DNA from: Aaosphaeria pasadenensis | Lineage: Eukaryota; Ascomycota; Dothideomycetes; Pleosporales | Reading direction: 5' to 3' | Assembly (NCBI GenBank): GCA_022813625.1 | Contig: JAKLMB010000012.1 | Span: 248,001-312,000 of the forward strand | DNA: 64,000 bases | The notes under the pieces: generated by a model | Databases searched by the model: none | What the model saw: the letters and a program-made list of their open reading frames with translations, nothing else | Told to the model about the DNA's origin: nothing | Part shown: positions 25,724-36,284 of the stretch, in pieces | Numbering within the stretch: the stretch's first letter is position 1 | How the letters are laid out: each line of letters opens with the position of its first letter | Program-made: the position numbers and the translations under genes

Positions 25724-26428
25724 TCAAGGCTTATCGCTCTCATCAACCGAATAAATGGTTAAATCGGTGTAATTTGGGGGTTTGTCTAGTTCGTCCAAAG
25801 GCACGGGAGACATGCTGGAGGAGAGATTGTGATTGTCAGGCATTGGTGATAGTTCAACTTCGTCCAATGCTTCCGGTTGTTTGGACTTCATGCGTCGCCG
25901 ATTAAGGAAGTATATCGGTACGAGACAAAGGCCCACTGCACAAAAGGGACTGAGGAGTTCAGCAACAAGAATTGTTACGTCGACCACTGGCACTGTATTG
26001 TGAAGGATCCAGAGAATGTTCTCCACTTGATCATGTATCGCAGCAGGGTAGCTGTTGAACCGTTTAGTAGCTTTTTGGATGCCATTTCTAGACAATGTCG
26101 TGTTGAGCTGAGCCACATCCCGAAAACTAAGCTTTCCATGGTGGATTCCATTGACCCATACATCCGCAACCTGAATCCATCCACACGACGCGCTGTGCTT
26201 TACGTCTCCAGGAGGCACAATGGAGTATCCCGCAGATTCCAAAGCTTGGCTAATCTTATGATGATATCGACGCCAGCCTGTCACAATAGAGAAGTCATAG
26301 CCAATTGCGTGAGGGTCGTTGAAGTGGAGAAATATTTCTGTCGTGCTGTGAGGGACGTTGAGACAGGAGCCCAGGCGGACGGCCAGAGAAAGAGCAGGTA
26401 GTAATAGGAGCAGAACTAAAGTACGCAT
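25724..26428 (-). CDS. Secretory single-pass membrane protein with PPxY tail
   Basis: A 234-residue, apparently intronless protein that I do not recognise by family. It begins with a clear signal peptide (Leu-rich core, residues 1-17). A lumenal domain of about 130 residues follows with two cysteines (22 and 82) and N-x-S/T sites. A membrane segment at about 148-175 is followed by the positive cluster NRRRMKSK. This predicts a type I topology with a cytoplasmic tail of about 58 residues. The tail holds acidic stretches and the motif PPNY at 217-220, which fits the PPxY ligand of WW domains such as those of the ubiquitin ligase Rsp5. It could be a vacuolar or plasma-membrane cargo or an Rsp5 adaptor, but that is inference. 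Confidence 0.7.
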   Translation of the reverse strand: MRTLVLLLLLPALSLAVRLGSCLNVPHSTTEIFLHFNDPHAIGYDFSIVTGWRRYHHKISQALESAGYSIVPPGDVKHSASCGWIQVADVWVNGIHHGKLSFRDVAQLNTTLSRNGIQKATKRFNSYPAAIHDQVENILWILHNTVPVVDVTILVAELLSPFCAVGLCLVPIYFLNRRRMKSKQPEALDEVELSPMPDNHNLSSSMSPVPLDELDKPPNYTDLTIYSVDESDKP

Positions 26429-26741
26429 ATCTTCGAGTGGGTACGCGGATAGGATTTGTTGATATCGTCAAAATGAGCGGACGGCGTTCGATGCTGATGC
26501 CTGAAGTGGTGAAGCTTGACTGAACCACAATATGATGAGTGAAGATGAGCGGTCTGGTCTTAGATCATTTTGGTTACAAACTGATACTCTTCGAGAAGGA
26601 GCAGTGCATTGACATATGCGGCTAACAAGATGGTTTGTGGAAGGATAGTGCCACTGGTGCTACGTTTCAATGAAGCAGTAACCATCTTGACTGTATTCCT
26701 TGCTAACGTAGTAATCAGAACATATAGCATAGAGCAAGCAT
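26429..26741. other. Intergenic spacer
   Basis: A 313-bp gap between two minus-strand genes. A 61-codon frame within it (26560-26745) shows nothing convincing. Confidence 0.5.
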
Positions 26742-27569
26742 TCAAAGTCTGCTAGAATCTTTGACCTGTTTGCCAAACAAATCTTCGATTCCAATCTCGC
26801 TCGTGCATAGAATGAATGTATCTCTCAGAGCGGGAATTCGATGCTGATGATTTACCTTCTGGTAATCGTCACTAGCCAACATGTCTGCGAAATGCGATAT
26901 ACTCGGATAATGAGCCAATGCAATCTCATCCCAATCTCCGTCGCCTTCTTTCTTTTCCTTGCCGTTGATATTGACAACAGTTCCTACGATCTTTGCATTT
27001 CCTCCGCGCTTGGATCCAATGGACTCAGCGAACGCTTTGCCGTATTCCAAATATGATGGTTTCATGCCATCCTTGAACGAAAGAAGATTCAACATGGAAA
27101 CAGCACCCTTGCCATCGGGTCCACTTGTTGAAAAACGTTGGATCCAAGATCGTAACTCGGCCGACAATTCTAGGCCTTGTGCGCTCTCCGCTGTGAGGGG
27201 CTGCTCCAAGGCGCCACTTAATTTTGGAATGTTTCCATGAGGTGGATGTAATAATTGTCGATTCTTCGACTCAAAATCTTGCAATAGTCGTTTTGGAACA
27301 CCAGCAGCTACACTCCACTGATTTTGCACCACTTCCAAGACACTCTGGGGGAGTGGCGAGGTACTAGGCAAGATCAAAAGCAGATCCCATCGTATGTTTT
27401 GCGCAAGTAATGCATCCGTGGAGAGCTTGGTTGGAAGGATAATCCAGCGAATCACTCGAGATATCACAAGTGGAGTAATATCAGATCGTGAGAGTGCCTC
27501 GAGGAACCCAGGGAGGGGATATTTGGTATCCTGGTATAAAGAGATGAGATGAAGCGTACAGAGAGGCAT
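26742..27569 (-). CDS. DUF1330-like dimeric alpha/beta barrel protein
   Basis: A 275-residue product from a single exon. The C-terminal part (about 155-265) reads like the DUF1330/ABM-type ferredoxin-like barrel: a first strand MLNLLSFK, an alanine-rich helix with YGKAF, a strand containing KIVGTVV, the DWDEIALAHYPS segment, then helix and strand with the R-x-AL-R-D ending. Such domains dimerise, and some act as small monooxygenases or isomerases, but no catalytic role can be read here. The first 150 residues look helical and resemble nothing I can name. The end lies 313 bp upstream of the start of the PPxY membrane protein on the same strand. Confidence 0.7.
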   Translation of the reverse strand: MPLCTLHLISLYQDTKYPLPGFLEALSRSDITPLVISRVIRWIILPTKLSTDALLAQNIRWDLLLILPSTSPLPQSVLEVVQNQWSVAAGVPKRLLQDFESKNRQLLHPPHGNIPKLSGALEQPLTAESAQGLELSAELRSWIQRFSTSGPDGKGAVSMLNLLSFKDGMKPSYLEYGKAFAESIGSKRGGNAKIVGTVVNINGKEKKEGDGDWDEIALAHYPSISHFADMLASDDYQKVNHQHRIPALRDTFILCTSEIGIEDLFGKQVKDSSRL

Positions 27570-27714
27570 CGCAGCAAGTAGATGTATATCAAATAAAATG
27601 TTTTAAAAGGTATGGAGTTTATAGAGAAGACTGGTGTTTGTGAGATATACGGATCTGTAGTGATATGATGTAATCTATTTGCCGAGGTAAGTAAAGAAAT
27701 CGCCTCCTCAAACT

Positions 27715-28223
27715 TCAAATCTTCCTCACCTTTCTTCCGAACAATCGTATTCTTTGGATATCGACAGCGCCTATAAACATGGCTCCTGGTGCGAATATTT
27801 GTAGTTTTCCAAAGCTAAGAAGAGAAATGAGTTCAAAAGTCGCTGGTTCCAACGGCCCCTCTAGCTCCATGTCACCAATCATGTTTGCATACTGATGTAG
27901 TTCCATTGTAAAGTCATAGATTTCCGTCATCCCAAAAGGTATCTCAATTATTTCTCAGGGCCAGACACCAACTCTTACCCGGCATCTGTGAATATGAGGC
28001 CATTGATACCCCGCCAACGAGTATGACCTAGCAGAATTTCTCCCAAAACAAAGCCTATCGAAGGTGTTCACCAAACTCGGCCTTTTCGACCATAGACCTG
28101 CATGCGGGCATCTGGCGAGTCGATAGCTGATCGCTCAAGCAAGATTCAGCCAATGACCTCGAATCCCGTCACCAACATTTCCTTGTCCTTCACCTGGGTG
28201 CGTTTTTCGTAGAAACGGCGTGC
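27715..28223 (-). pseudogene. Degenerate 3' half of the Zn2Cys6-type gene
   Basis: One minus-strand frame from about 28223 to 27980 reads as ordinary protein (ARRFYEKRTQVKDKE, then SAIDSPDARMQVYGRKG, then LLGHTRWRGING). It is broken by two TGA codons 78 bases apart, at 28146-28148 and 28068-28070. This frame is shifted by one base against the last exon of the upstream zinc-cluster gene. Further on, 27715-27930 stays open in another frame and also looks protein-like (GKLQIFAPGAMF). Changing each TGA to CGA or TGG would restore an uninterrupted reading. The simplest explanation is a decayed continuation of that gene. A sequencing or assembly error is the alternative. Confidence 0.45.
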
Positions 28224-29114
28224 CGTACCGACGAGTCGGTTTCAGGATTTTCCCATTGTAGGGATTTGGAAGTACCCAATTCTTGCGGTCTTGCTCTGTA
28301 CGCCACTCCTGTAGTAACTGGGAGATTCGTTAGCATATGCATATGAATAGAGCCGGGCAATAGAAGCTACTCAACGTACCTTCTGAGCAAGCTCATTCTT
28401 CACATTCCACTTCTCTTCCGTGTCATGCTGAAGTCGTAGGAGTATTGGCATGTTGGAAGCCCACTGTCCGTTGGTCTTTGCTTCATATGCCATCATTCGT
28501 CGGTGGGGAAGGCAGGTGTCATCTCGTCCCGCTCTGACGCACCGCGAGCATGCAGGCAGTGTTCGGGAGCACCTCATGCCTTGAAGTGTGCATTGTAAGC
28601 ACGACACCACTATAACTAGCCGTTTTTCTGCTGTTTCAACCTTCTCAGGTATAGCTGGGACTTCCTGCTCAGTGGCCGTTTGGAAGCCAGTAAGGGAGTG
28701 ATCCAAACCTACGCAGGAGGCGTCTTCCGGGGCCTTGATCTCGGCACTCGCTTCATCACCACCAGAGCTTGATTGCAGATCATAGTCCCCTACGTCGGTA
28801 ATAGAGCTGGCGGACCTTATCTCATCGTTGTTGATGTCGTCTTTTCGGCCTGGTTCTCCGTACACATAGCCTTTGTAGAGTGCCGGTGCTGGGGGCTCGT
28901 CGAACACTGTGTCTCCCGAGAAGTTGGTCTTCGTAGGTGAGACTTCTTCTGGTTCCACAACGGCCACCGTTGGACCTGGCGTATTTGGTCGTAGGGCCTC
29001 TTCAAGAGTAGTATCGATATCGTCTCGCTCCGGTGTTACTGTACTCGCGCTATCGAGATCGATTTTTTGGAGCCATTCGACTATGTTTTCCGCGGCCAGT
29101 GGCTCAGGCGCCAT
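28135..29114 (-). CDS. Zn(II)2Cys6 cluster protein, probably truncated
   Basis: Two exons, 29114-28380 and 28317-28135 (62-nt intron, donor GTACGT, branch GCTAAC), give 305 residues. A six-cysteine cluster sits at 172, 175, 182, 189, 192 and 201 with spacing C-x2-C-x6-C-x6-C-x2-C-x8-C, the binuclear zinc fold of fungal DNA-binding regulators. It lies unusually far from the N-terminus, behind an acidic, Pro/Ser-rich segment. Exon 2 carries a W-V-LPNPYNGK-like segment. It then leaves the frame that continues to look coding and stops at 28135. No fungal-specific regulator middle domain is present. Either this is a short zinc-cluster protein or, more likely, a gene in decay. The ATG at 29114 was chosen, although the frame is open 57 codons further upstream. 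Confidence 0.6.
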
Positions 29115-29659
29115 GATGAGTGTCGACAGAAACGGAAGCGCAACTTGGGCAACCTTGACGTCGTTTCGACCTGGAGTGGAGTTAGCTTGAACCTGAAGAG
29201 ACGAACAGTCCTTGAAAACGCTGCCGGGTCGTGGAGATGAAGATTGTAGGTGAACAGGGCTTGGTCGGATAATCCGTAATTTCACTTTATCGACCTTGTA
29301 AACTTTCGAGCTAGTTCAGTCTGATCTGTTGTGAAGGTGGTGGTGAGAGTGAAGGTGAACGCAAGAGCACGCATTATGAGAGGCATGTCAGATAGCAGGT
29401 CAATCCGGGCAAATACGTTGGAATCCACAGTCTTCATCAAACTTATTTGTGCTCAAAGAAAGGTTATGAAGATTTAACTCATTTTACTGGTAAAATTGAG
29501 GTCCATGCACGTCACCATTCGCAAAATCTGCTGATGGAGATGCGAACGTGCTAATCTCCAGTAGTCGCTCTATTACAATATTCGCCATGATCGCTAATGA
29601 TCTCAAAGGGTATCGTCGACATCCTATGTACGTATCGTTCTGCCATCCTATTCCGTAAT
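29115..29659. other. Intergenic between YPP1 and the zinc-cluster gene
   Basis: Promoter of the zinc-cluster gene and 3' flank of YPP1. Frames here are antisense or out-of-frame shadows. Confidence 0.5.
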
Positions 29660-32600
29660 CTACAGTACAAGCCCACCCAAGGTGACATTTTTCCAGCTTC
29701 GCACGGGATGTGTGTCTTCCAACTCAACGCACCACCAAAGGACTTCCTTTGTCTTATCAAGTTGGTTGCTCTCCTCGTATGCTCTTGCCAGTGTATACCA
29801 GGCCTCTGAGTAATCCCATCCAGTTCCCAGCTTTGTGAGAGTAGATAGTAGCCCAAATGCACGATCACGCGCAGCCAAACGATTTAATTCCGGAGGCGAG
29901 ATCTGATTCTCTGCCGACGGGGTATGTGAACTCAAGCGTTGTTGTTGGGTTGAAGGGGTAGTCTCAGTGGCAGGGGACGTAGATGGCGACGACGAAATTG
30001 CCACCTCATCCGAGGCTTGCGTCGGCTCCAGTGGAACGGCTTGGCAGTAAATATCGAGCAAGATATTTGATAAGCCTACGATAGCTTGCGGATGGTCTGG
30101 ATAATGCAACACAGCACGCTCGAACTCTGAACGCGCTTCATGCTTGAGAGATTGTGCGAGCAATAGTTGTCCACGCTGGTTTGTATTAGCATATAGAAAC
30201 AGAGCAATGTAGCTTGACTTACAGCTGCAAAAGAATCAGCCCAGAGCTCTTCCACACTCTTACCACCACCCCACCCTCGATCAGCAAACGCTTTGCTACT
30301 TGAGCCTTCTTGAGCGACTTCTGTCTCGAAGCTTTCGACAAGCTTGAAAGCTTCATTGACTGCACCTTTGGAGTCTTCCAACATATCTGCCTTCAGATAC
30401 AGATCTGAGATGAAAATCCAGATATCCACTAACAGCGTCACGCGATGTCTGCGGCTCTGCAACTTCGAGAAACGTGGAGAAGGCGGGATGTAATCGGCTC
30501 CTGGGAAAGGAACGGGTAGTCTTGTGTCTTGCTTCGGTGGCTGCTTCGCATGACCAACTGGTGGAGGTTCTGATGAATTAGGCAGATTGTGGGCCACAGA
30601 ACGCAGTTGTCTGTCATGTCCATCAACCGATTTCCTTAGAGAGCTAGCATTCGACGAGCGGCGGCCTCGAGATCCGATACTATTCCGAAATGCTGAACCA
30701 TTTGTTGCATCTGGGAGACCAGGAACATCAGATGCTGTTCCGGCTTCACTATCCGCTTGTCGACGCAGACTGTTGGCACTCCTTTTCTTGAGCTTACTTG
30801 GAGTACGAGTGACCCCAGATTTCTCGTCTTCGTGTCGATGGCGCGGCAAGTGTGGAAGGTGAACGTGGTGCTTTGCGTGGTCGGCGCCACTCTCGTCCGT
30901 AACTTGGATAGCCGGCGCAGCAGCGGGTTGACCTGCCGCCGTCGGCGGACGGAGAGTCGTGGCCGACGAGTCTCGGGTGGACTTGTCGGGATATGAGTTC
31001 CTGATGGAGCCTCTTGTGCGGAATATGCTGTTGCGAATCGTTCCAACAGCACTCTTTGGTGGAGCAACGGACGTAGGGGGAGGCTGAAGTTGGGCTTGGT
31101 CTGCGGTTGGATCTCCGAACAGTCGAGCATAGAGAGCAAGAAGTTCGTCGCAGCCATCCACAGCGGCGCCTGCGCCCTCAACTACTTCTACCAAGGCAAG
31201 TTGAGTCATTTTGATCTGCAAGATTCCGGTCTTCTCGAAACTGGTCATTTGGTCCACAATGCCCTGAGGGGATGACTGAGTGTTCTTGCCACTCAACTCA
31301 TTGAGATGCTCGCTCCGGTAGCTTGCATTGTCATCTTCCGATCCAAAGAGTAAAGCTGGGTCGCCAAATTGTTCGAAAGCCGCTTCGCATGCCTTTTCAG
31401 CAGCAGTATATTCAGACCTGGCTGTTAATAGTAGCGCGAGGAGATGCCACATCGGAATCAATTTCCTCTCTCGGCCATACTCGGTCTTCAATCCATTTGA
31501 TAACACCCCGTCGGCGCTCAGTGTGGAATCATTCTTCGTTGCTGAAGAAAGTGCGCGCTTTGCGACTTTTATCGCACCTGGAACATCTCTCATCTCAGCC
31601 AGTACAAGTGTCAGGGCATACAGAGCTTCAATGTTATGTGGATCCTCAAATTTCGGCTCCACTGATTTGCGAAGATATTGGACAGCCTTTGACTGAATAG
31701 CTCTTCGGGCATCTGCTTCGTATGTATGATGTGCCCAGTGAGCTTGGCTGATTCCAATTGCGCTATATGCAATCGATAGGGCTTTCGGGAGGACCAACGT
31801 CTCTATCGATCTCACTGGACCGGTTTCAGGGCCCGAAGGTCGAATGTTTTGGATTTGTTCTAGCCAGTGTTCAATCTGGGCGCCAATCTCAACAGCTTTG
31901 GCAGCTTCTTTCCGGGAACCAAAACGACAAAGTACTCGAATGGCTTCGGCAGATGTTCGGAGGACCGTGCTATCGTCGTCGAGACCAGCATCAACTTCCC
32001 CGGACTTCTCGGTCCGATCTTTGCCGCGGGTGATAATCTCTACGTAAGAGTCGTATGCCTTGAATGCTAAATCAAACTCCGCGAGTGAGGCGTGAACGGT
32101 GAACAAATGTCGTAGGACTTGCGTGGAATGAAAAGTCTTTGTAGCTGCACGGTAGAGAATGTCAAGCACACCCCTGCCGACGGCCTCTTTCCCGCCCTCT
32201 CCGAGATCGCTATCGCTCCAAGTTGGGCCACACATGTACAGCCAATTGTTCATGACTGAATCTGTCCAAGCTTCAATCTCTGAATTGTTCTCACTCGCCT
32301 TGGGGAAGTGTGTTTCTTTCAGCAGCAAGCTTTCGTATACAACCTCGACGCGCTTGAGCTCCGCTCGCTGCTGCAGCTTCTCGCGTGGTTGAATCGATTT
32401 TTCCTCTGGCTCGGTGGCGGTGGTTGCATTTTGTGTTATGTTTTCAGGATGATAAGGCAGATTATGACGTAGGATCTCGGAGAGGGAATCATAGTATGCT
32501 TTCCAAGCCGAGCGACGGTGAGGAGCCATGTCTACCCCTGTTACGCCTTTCCCTGTGCTCTCCCAGTATTTAGCCCAATAACGGTAGGCGTACAAAGCGT

Positions 32601-33442
32601 CTTCTGCATCCACTGGTTCACCTCTTTTCACGGATAGATCAGAGAGCTGGCACAACCGAACGAGTAAACGCTCGATCCACGACTTGAACAGGGACGACTC
32701 ATTGCTGATGGAGGTTAGGCTCGAAAGCCATGGGATGACGGAGCGATAGGTCTCGATAGCTTCGTCGATTAAACCTGTTCTATCTTGGGAGGATCCTGTT
32801 GCTCTTAGCATACTTCTATACAGGCGACATCGCTATGCAAAGCAATATGCAGCTTACCTTTCAGGAAAGCACCTTTCACGATGCATACCCTAGTCCAGCC
32901 ACTGAGTGGACCAATGTTCTTCATTTGACTGGCAGTGAGCGCAAAGTCCTTTGGCAACCTCGCCACAGCAAGGCCAGGCTCATTGAGAACGTAGTGAAGC
33001 CATCCTAAACACACAGTTGCCTGAAACGAGTCCTGTGCATGGTCCTCTTCCTCAATCGCACTCAGCAGGGACGGTATTATGTTCGAAAGGCCGGCCGAAG
33101 ACGTGGATGCAGCGGTGGAAGGTCTCTGTGAGCTGTGTGCATGAATTTGCGCCTCGGATCGCGCAGTGAGGGTTAAACCTAGGGTCAGTTATAGTTGGCT
33201 CACGATAATAAGGTAGGAGCGGGGTTTCTGACATCGGCGGTGAGGCGCATGCTTTTCAATTTTCCGACATAGCTCTGGAATATCTTGCCATCTTCCACTG
33301 CAGCGTGCTTCGTCTAGCTGAGCTATGTAGCGCAATGCTTTCTCGTTCTCTGGTGTGTTCTGTAAGAGTGTAAGCTAGATGCCGCGTATGACGTTGCAAT
33401 TCACAATCGGCATTTCCGTGTCGAGAGATCACCTACACCCAT
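29660..33442 (-). CDS. YPP1: Ypp1/TTC7-type TPR protein (PI4-kinase complex)
   Basis: Five exons join in frame: 33442-33437, 33359-33233, 33178-32858, 32795-30223 and 30175-29660, giving 1,180 residues. Ypp1 (TTC7 in animals) is the helical scaffold that, with Efr3, recruits phosphatidylinositol 4-kinase Stt4 to the plasma membrane. In filamentous fungi it is also listed as filamentation protein Rhf1. The N-terminus shows the family segment with ALRYIAQLDEARC, then WQDIPELCRKIEKHAP. TPR-like helix pairs fill most of the body. A basic, Ser-rich linker lies in the middle, and the C-terminus ends in the conserved KEVLWWCVELEDTHPVR region. The first exon encodes only Met-Gly. It was placed because the next exon starts at a good acceptor and has no ATG of its own. 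The gene is divergent from RIX1. Confidence 0.88.
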
Positions 33443-33709
33443 TGTACTAAAGCCTAGACATGTAGCTATATCAGACTTGGTAAACGCTTGACGACCATGT
33501 TCATAGAGAGTCCATTACTCTGACGGCTGTACATAGACCAACAATCCAGAATAAGTTGTATGTTGTACCCTGAATCGCAATGGCGGTATCCCTGTCGTCT
33601 TGGCGGCGGTCAAAGGTTACCCCGGCCCGTCCGAACTTTTTTATACACCCGTTCTGCAGATGCTATTCTTGTACAATTTGTTTTCGAGCTTCTTGAGGAA
33701 TCAGTAATC
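33443..33709. promoter_or_regulatory. Shared promoter of YPP1 and RIX1
   Basis: Only 267 bp separate the start codons of two divergent genes, so both promoters and 5' leaders must overlap here. No TATA box or specific operator can be assigned with confidence. Confidence 0.5.
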
Positions 33710-36088
33710 ATGGCGAAAGCTGCAGTTCTTGCGGCGGAGCTGTCAATCCTGAAAGCTGTTACATTTCGTCTTTCGACAATTCCAACGTCCCAACTTCCGC
33801 AACAGATTCCCGCAATAGCAGCATCTCTGGCCAGTTGCAAAACGCTGCTTTCTTCGACTCAATCTTCTTCTTCCAAAGCTTCTTCGGAGTCTTCGCTGGC
33901 CATTCATAAGTATCGTACTTTCTTGTCGACTCTTCTCCAAGATCGTACAATTCACGGACGATGGGCGGCTATTGTTCTGGTCAAAGCTACGATTGAAGCC
34001 GGCGGTTGGGAAACCCTTAGCAAGAGCTTACCCTGGGTACGAGGGCTTCTTGGTATACTCAACCGTCCAGATCCACAATCTAGCAAGAAGTTGTGTGTCA
34101 TAACCTTGACACGCATATTTGTTCTTACTCGGGACCACCAAACCATGAAGAGAGAAATAACAACGCCATCTCTTCCGTCGTTTATTCAGGCCTGTATGCA
34201 AATCGCTTCTTCCAAAACTACCGGTGCCGGTCTTTTGCAACTCATTCTGGAGAGCTTCAATCAATTGCTTCCATGGCACCCAACCCTTTTCCGGACATAT
34301 GTGAAACAGATCCAACAGCTCATTCGTCCACTGATGGCACCTACGCCATCTAACAAGCTCAGCGCGGAACAACAACAAAGGAGCATGTCAGAGAGCTCAG
34401 CTGCAGTATGCGAGGCTGCCCGACAGCTGTTCTGTCAGCTCCCATCTTGTGCGCAGAAGGGCGGTGGCAGTGAAGAATGGGCTAAAAATGTCAATGACAC
34501 CGTGTTGGGCCTGCATCGGACTGCCGATCAAGTCCTCAGATCCGTCATCGAAGATTGGACATCATCTAGTCGTTCCGGTCCCTCCGTCGGACAGCCCATC
34601 AGTAGCGAAGTACAGGAGCTGGAGCAAGATGCGCTTGCATTACCCTTGTGGACTGGACTTCATGCTGGAAGCGAACGAATTGTCGGACTTTTAAGACTAC
34701 TGAAGCAGTCACTCATGACGCCAACTCCGGCGCCTGTGAGCGTTCGCCTCAGCACTATCATCGATCTAATCACACGGTTCTTGTCACTCACAGTGCCCAA
34801 TGTCGCGGGATCCAAGAATGGACTGAACGCCGTACGAGTGAACAATCAAGTTAGCAAAGAAGAACGTGACATTCTTTGGTCGATCCTACCGAACATACAC
34901 GTCGCGACTATAGAAGTTCTGCTAGCCTTGGTTGAAAGATTCGGTGCGATTAGTTCAGCGCTCGACTCTGTTTTACTGGACCAGCTCGTTTGGGTGTTTG
35001 GTGCTGAAAAGGTCAACACAGAGATACGGACCGTGGTCTACTCAATGTCTACGAGGCTACTCAGAGCCTCTGGCGTTACCCTACCCAAATCCTCGGTGGA
35101 CTCGCTCACTACTCTTATACGATCATGTTGTATTGATATCCTTCCAACGGAGATATCTCTTGGTCCGCAACAGGCTTCGAATACCCAGGGAAAACCCAGT
35201 ACAGGAGCCCAGTCAGCAAATGCTGAAACATACTCCAATTCATCTACCAATACCAAGGATGCACTCAAAAATTACCGGAGTCTTCGACAAGCCGCTTGCG
35301 ATCTTCTACCGGTTCTACTAACATCTATCCGCGCGGAGTTCCTGTCGCATTCTACGAGAACACTTCTAGACCGAACGGCCATACTCTCGCAGCACAAGGA
35401 TGCCATGATCGCAAGTACCCTCAACCCTCTCCCGGGCAAGAAATTCGGCAAACCAGGCGCAAGCATTTTACCACTCGTTGCTCGGTCATATGCCGCGGAC
35501 GGCAATGTGGAAACCCTTCTACGACCTAGGATGCCGGTGATTCGAATCGGCTCTCGAAACTCAGAGGATGATGATGTTGATGAAGAGATGGAGGACTCAT
35601 CCGTGGAAAACGAAGAAATAGAAGACGAACGTTTTGTCGGTGAAGAGCTGGACGCTTTATTGGGCACGGCGGCAGAGGCGACGGAGACTGTAACGGCTGT
35701 TCCAGATGTAGCATCTACCGAACTCCAAGCCCCTTCTTCCAAACCATCCACGCCCAAGAATGTTGCCGATGAGGACAAACAGGCCACTACTGCACTGGTC
35801 GCAGGTGGAAGCAAACGACCACCAAACGAGAACGGCGTTTCTTCGCCTACCAAGCGACTCAAGATAGAGGCAGAAGAGGAGATCATCGCGCCACTCCCTG
35901 TCATGATTCCGGTAACTGTTGCCGCCAGTTCAGGTGGAGTCACAGAAGCTCCACTTGTCGCTCCCGCGCAAATTCAAACAACTCAGCAACAGCCTAGCAC
36001 CTCGAACGCTGCAGAAGAGGAATCCGACGGTGATGATGATTTTGGTGAGCTAGTTCTCGGACAGGACAGCGATGACGAGTCGGATTAG
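33710..36088 (+). CDS. RIX1: Pre-rRNA processing protein Rix1
   Basis: A single exon encoding 792 residues from the ATG at 33710 (MAKAAVLAAEL). Rix1 (PELP1 in animals) is a helical-repeat scaffold of the Rix1-Ipi1-Ipi3 complex. That complex acts in the nucleus on pre-60S particles, in ITS2 processing and Rea1/Mdn1 recruitment. The N-terminal Rix1 domain (about 20-215) shows the typical SLAIHKYRTFLSTLLQDR and RWAAIVLVKA segments and the LPWHPTLFRTYVKQI region. Helical repeats follow. The C-terminal third is acidic and disordered, with two Asp/Glu tracts and a basic TKRLKIE patch that may serve nuclear import. The frame is open 50 codons further upstream, but that part is unlike the family. Confidence 0.93.
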   Translation: MAKAAVLAAELSILKAVTFRLSTIPTSQLPQQIPAIAASLASCKTLLSSTQSSSSKASSESSLAIHKYRTFLSTLLQDRTIHGRWAAIVLVKATIEAGGWETLSKSLPWVRGLLGILNRPDPQSSKKLCVITLTRIFVLTRDHQTMKREITTPSLPSFIQACMQIASSKTTGAGLLQLILESFNQLLPWHPTLFRTYVKQIQQLIRPLMAPTPSNKLSAEQQQRSMSESSAAVCEAARQLFCQLPSCAQKGGGSEEWAKNVNDTVLGLHRTADQVLRSVIEDWTSSSRSGPSVGQPISSEVQELEQDALALPLWTGLHAGSERIVGLLRLLKQSLMTPTPAPVSVRLSTIIDLITRFLSLTVPNVAGSKNGLNAVRVNNQVSKEERDILWSILPNIHVATIEVLLALVERFGAISSALDSVLLDQLVWVFGAEKVNTEIRTVVYSMSTRLLRASGVTLPKSSVDSLTTLIRSCCIDILPTEISLGPQQASNTQGKPSTGAQSANAETYSNSSTNTKDALKNYRSLRQAACDLLPVLLTSIRAEFLSHSTRTLLDRTAILSQHKDAMIASTLNPLPGKKFGKPGASILPLVARSYAADGNVETLLRPRMPVIRIGSRNSEDDDVDEEMEDSSVENEEIEDERFVGEELDALLGTAAEATETVTAVPDVASTELQAPSSKPSTPKNVADEDKQATTALVAGGSKRPPNENGVSSPTKRLKIEAEEEIIAPLPVMIPVTVAASSGGVTEAPLVAPAQIQTTQQQPSTSNAAEEESDGDDDFGELVLGQDSDDESD

Positions 36089-36284
36089 AGTTCTCCGAGA
36101 TTGTAAAAACATGTTTGATACCATATATACAGATCTAATCCAGTAATATATCATATCCTTCTACTTAGACTTCCAGAGTCAAGACGTTATCATTAATCGT
36201 GTTATTTCGTGAAGACGAACGGTCCATCTTGAGCCATTCAGTTTGACCTATTCATATTGTCACCCACATCCTTTTGCATGCACT

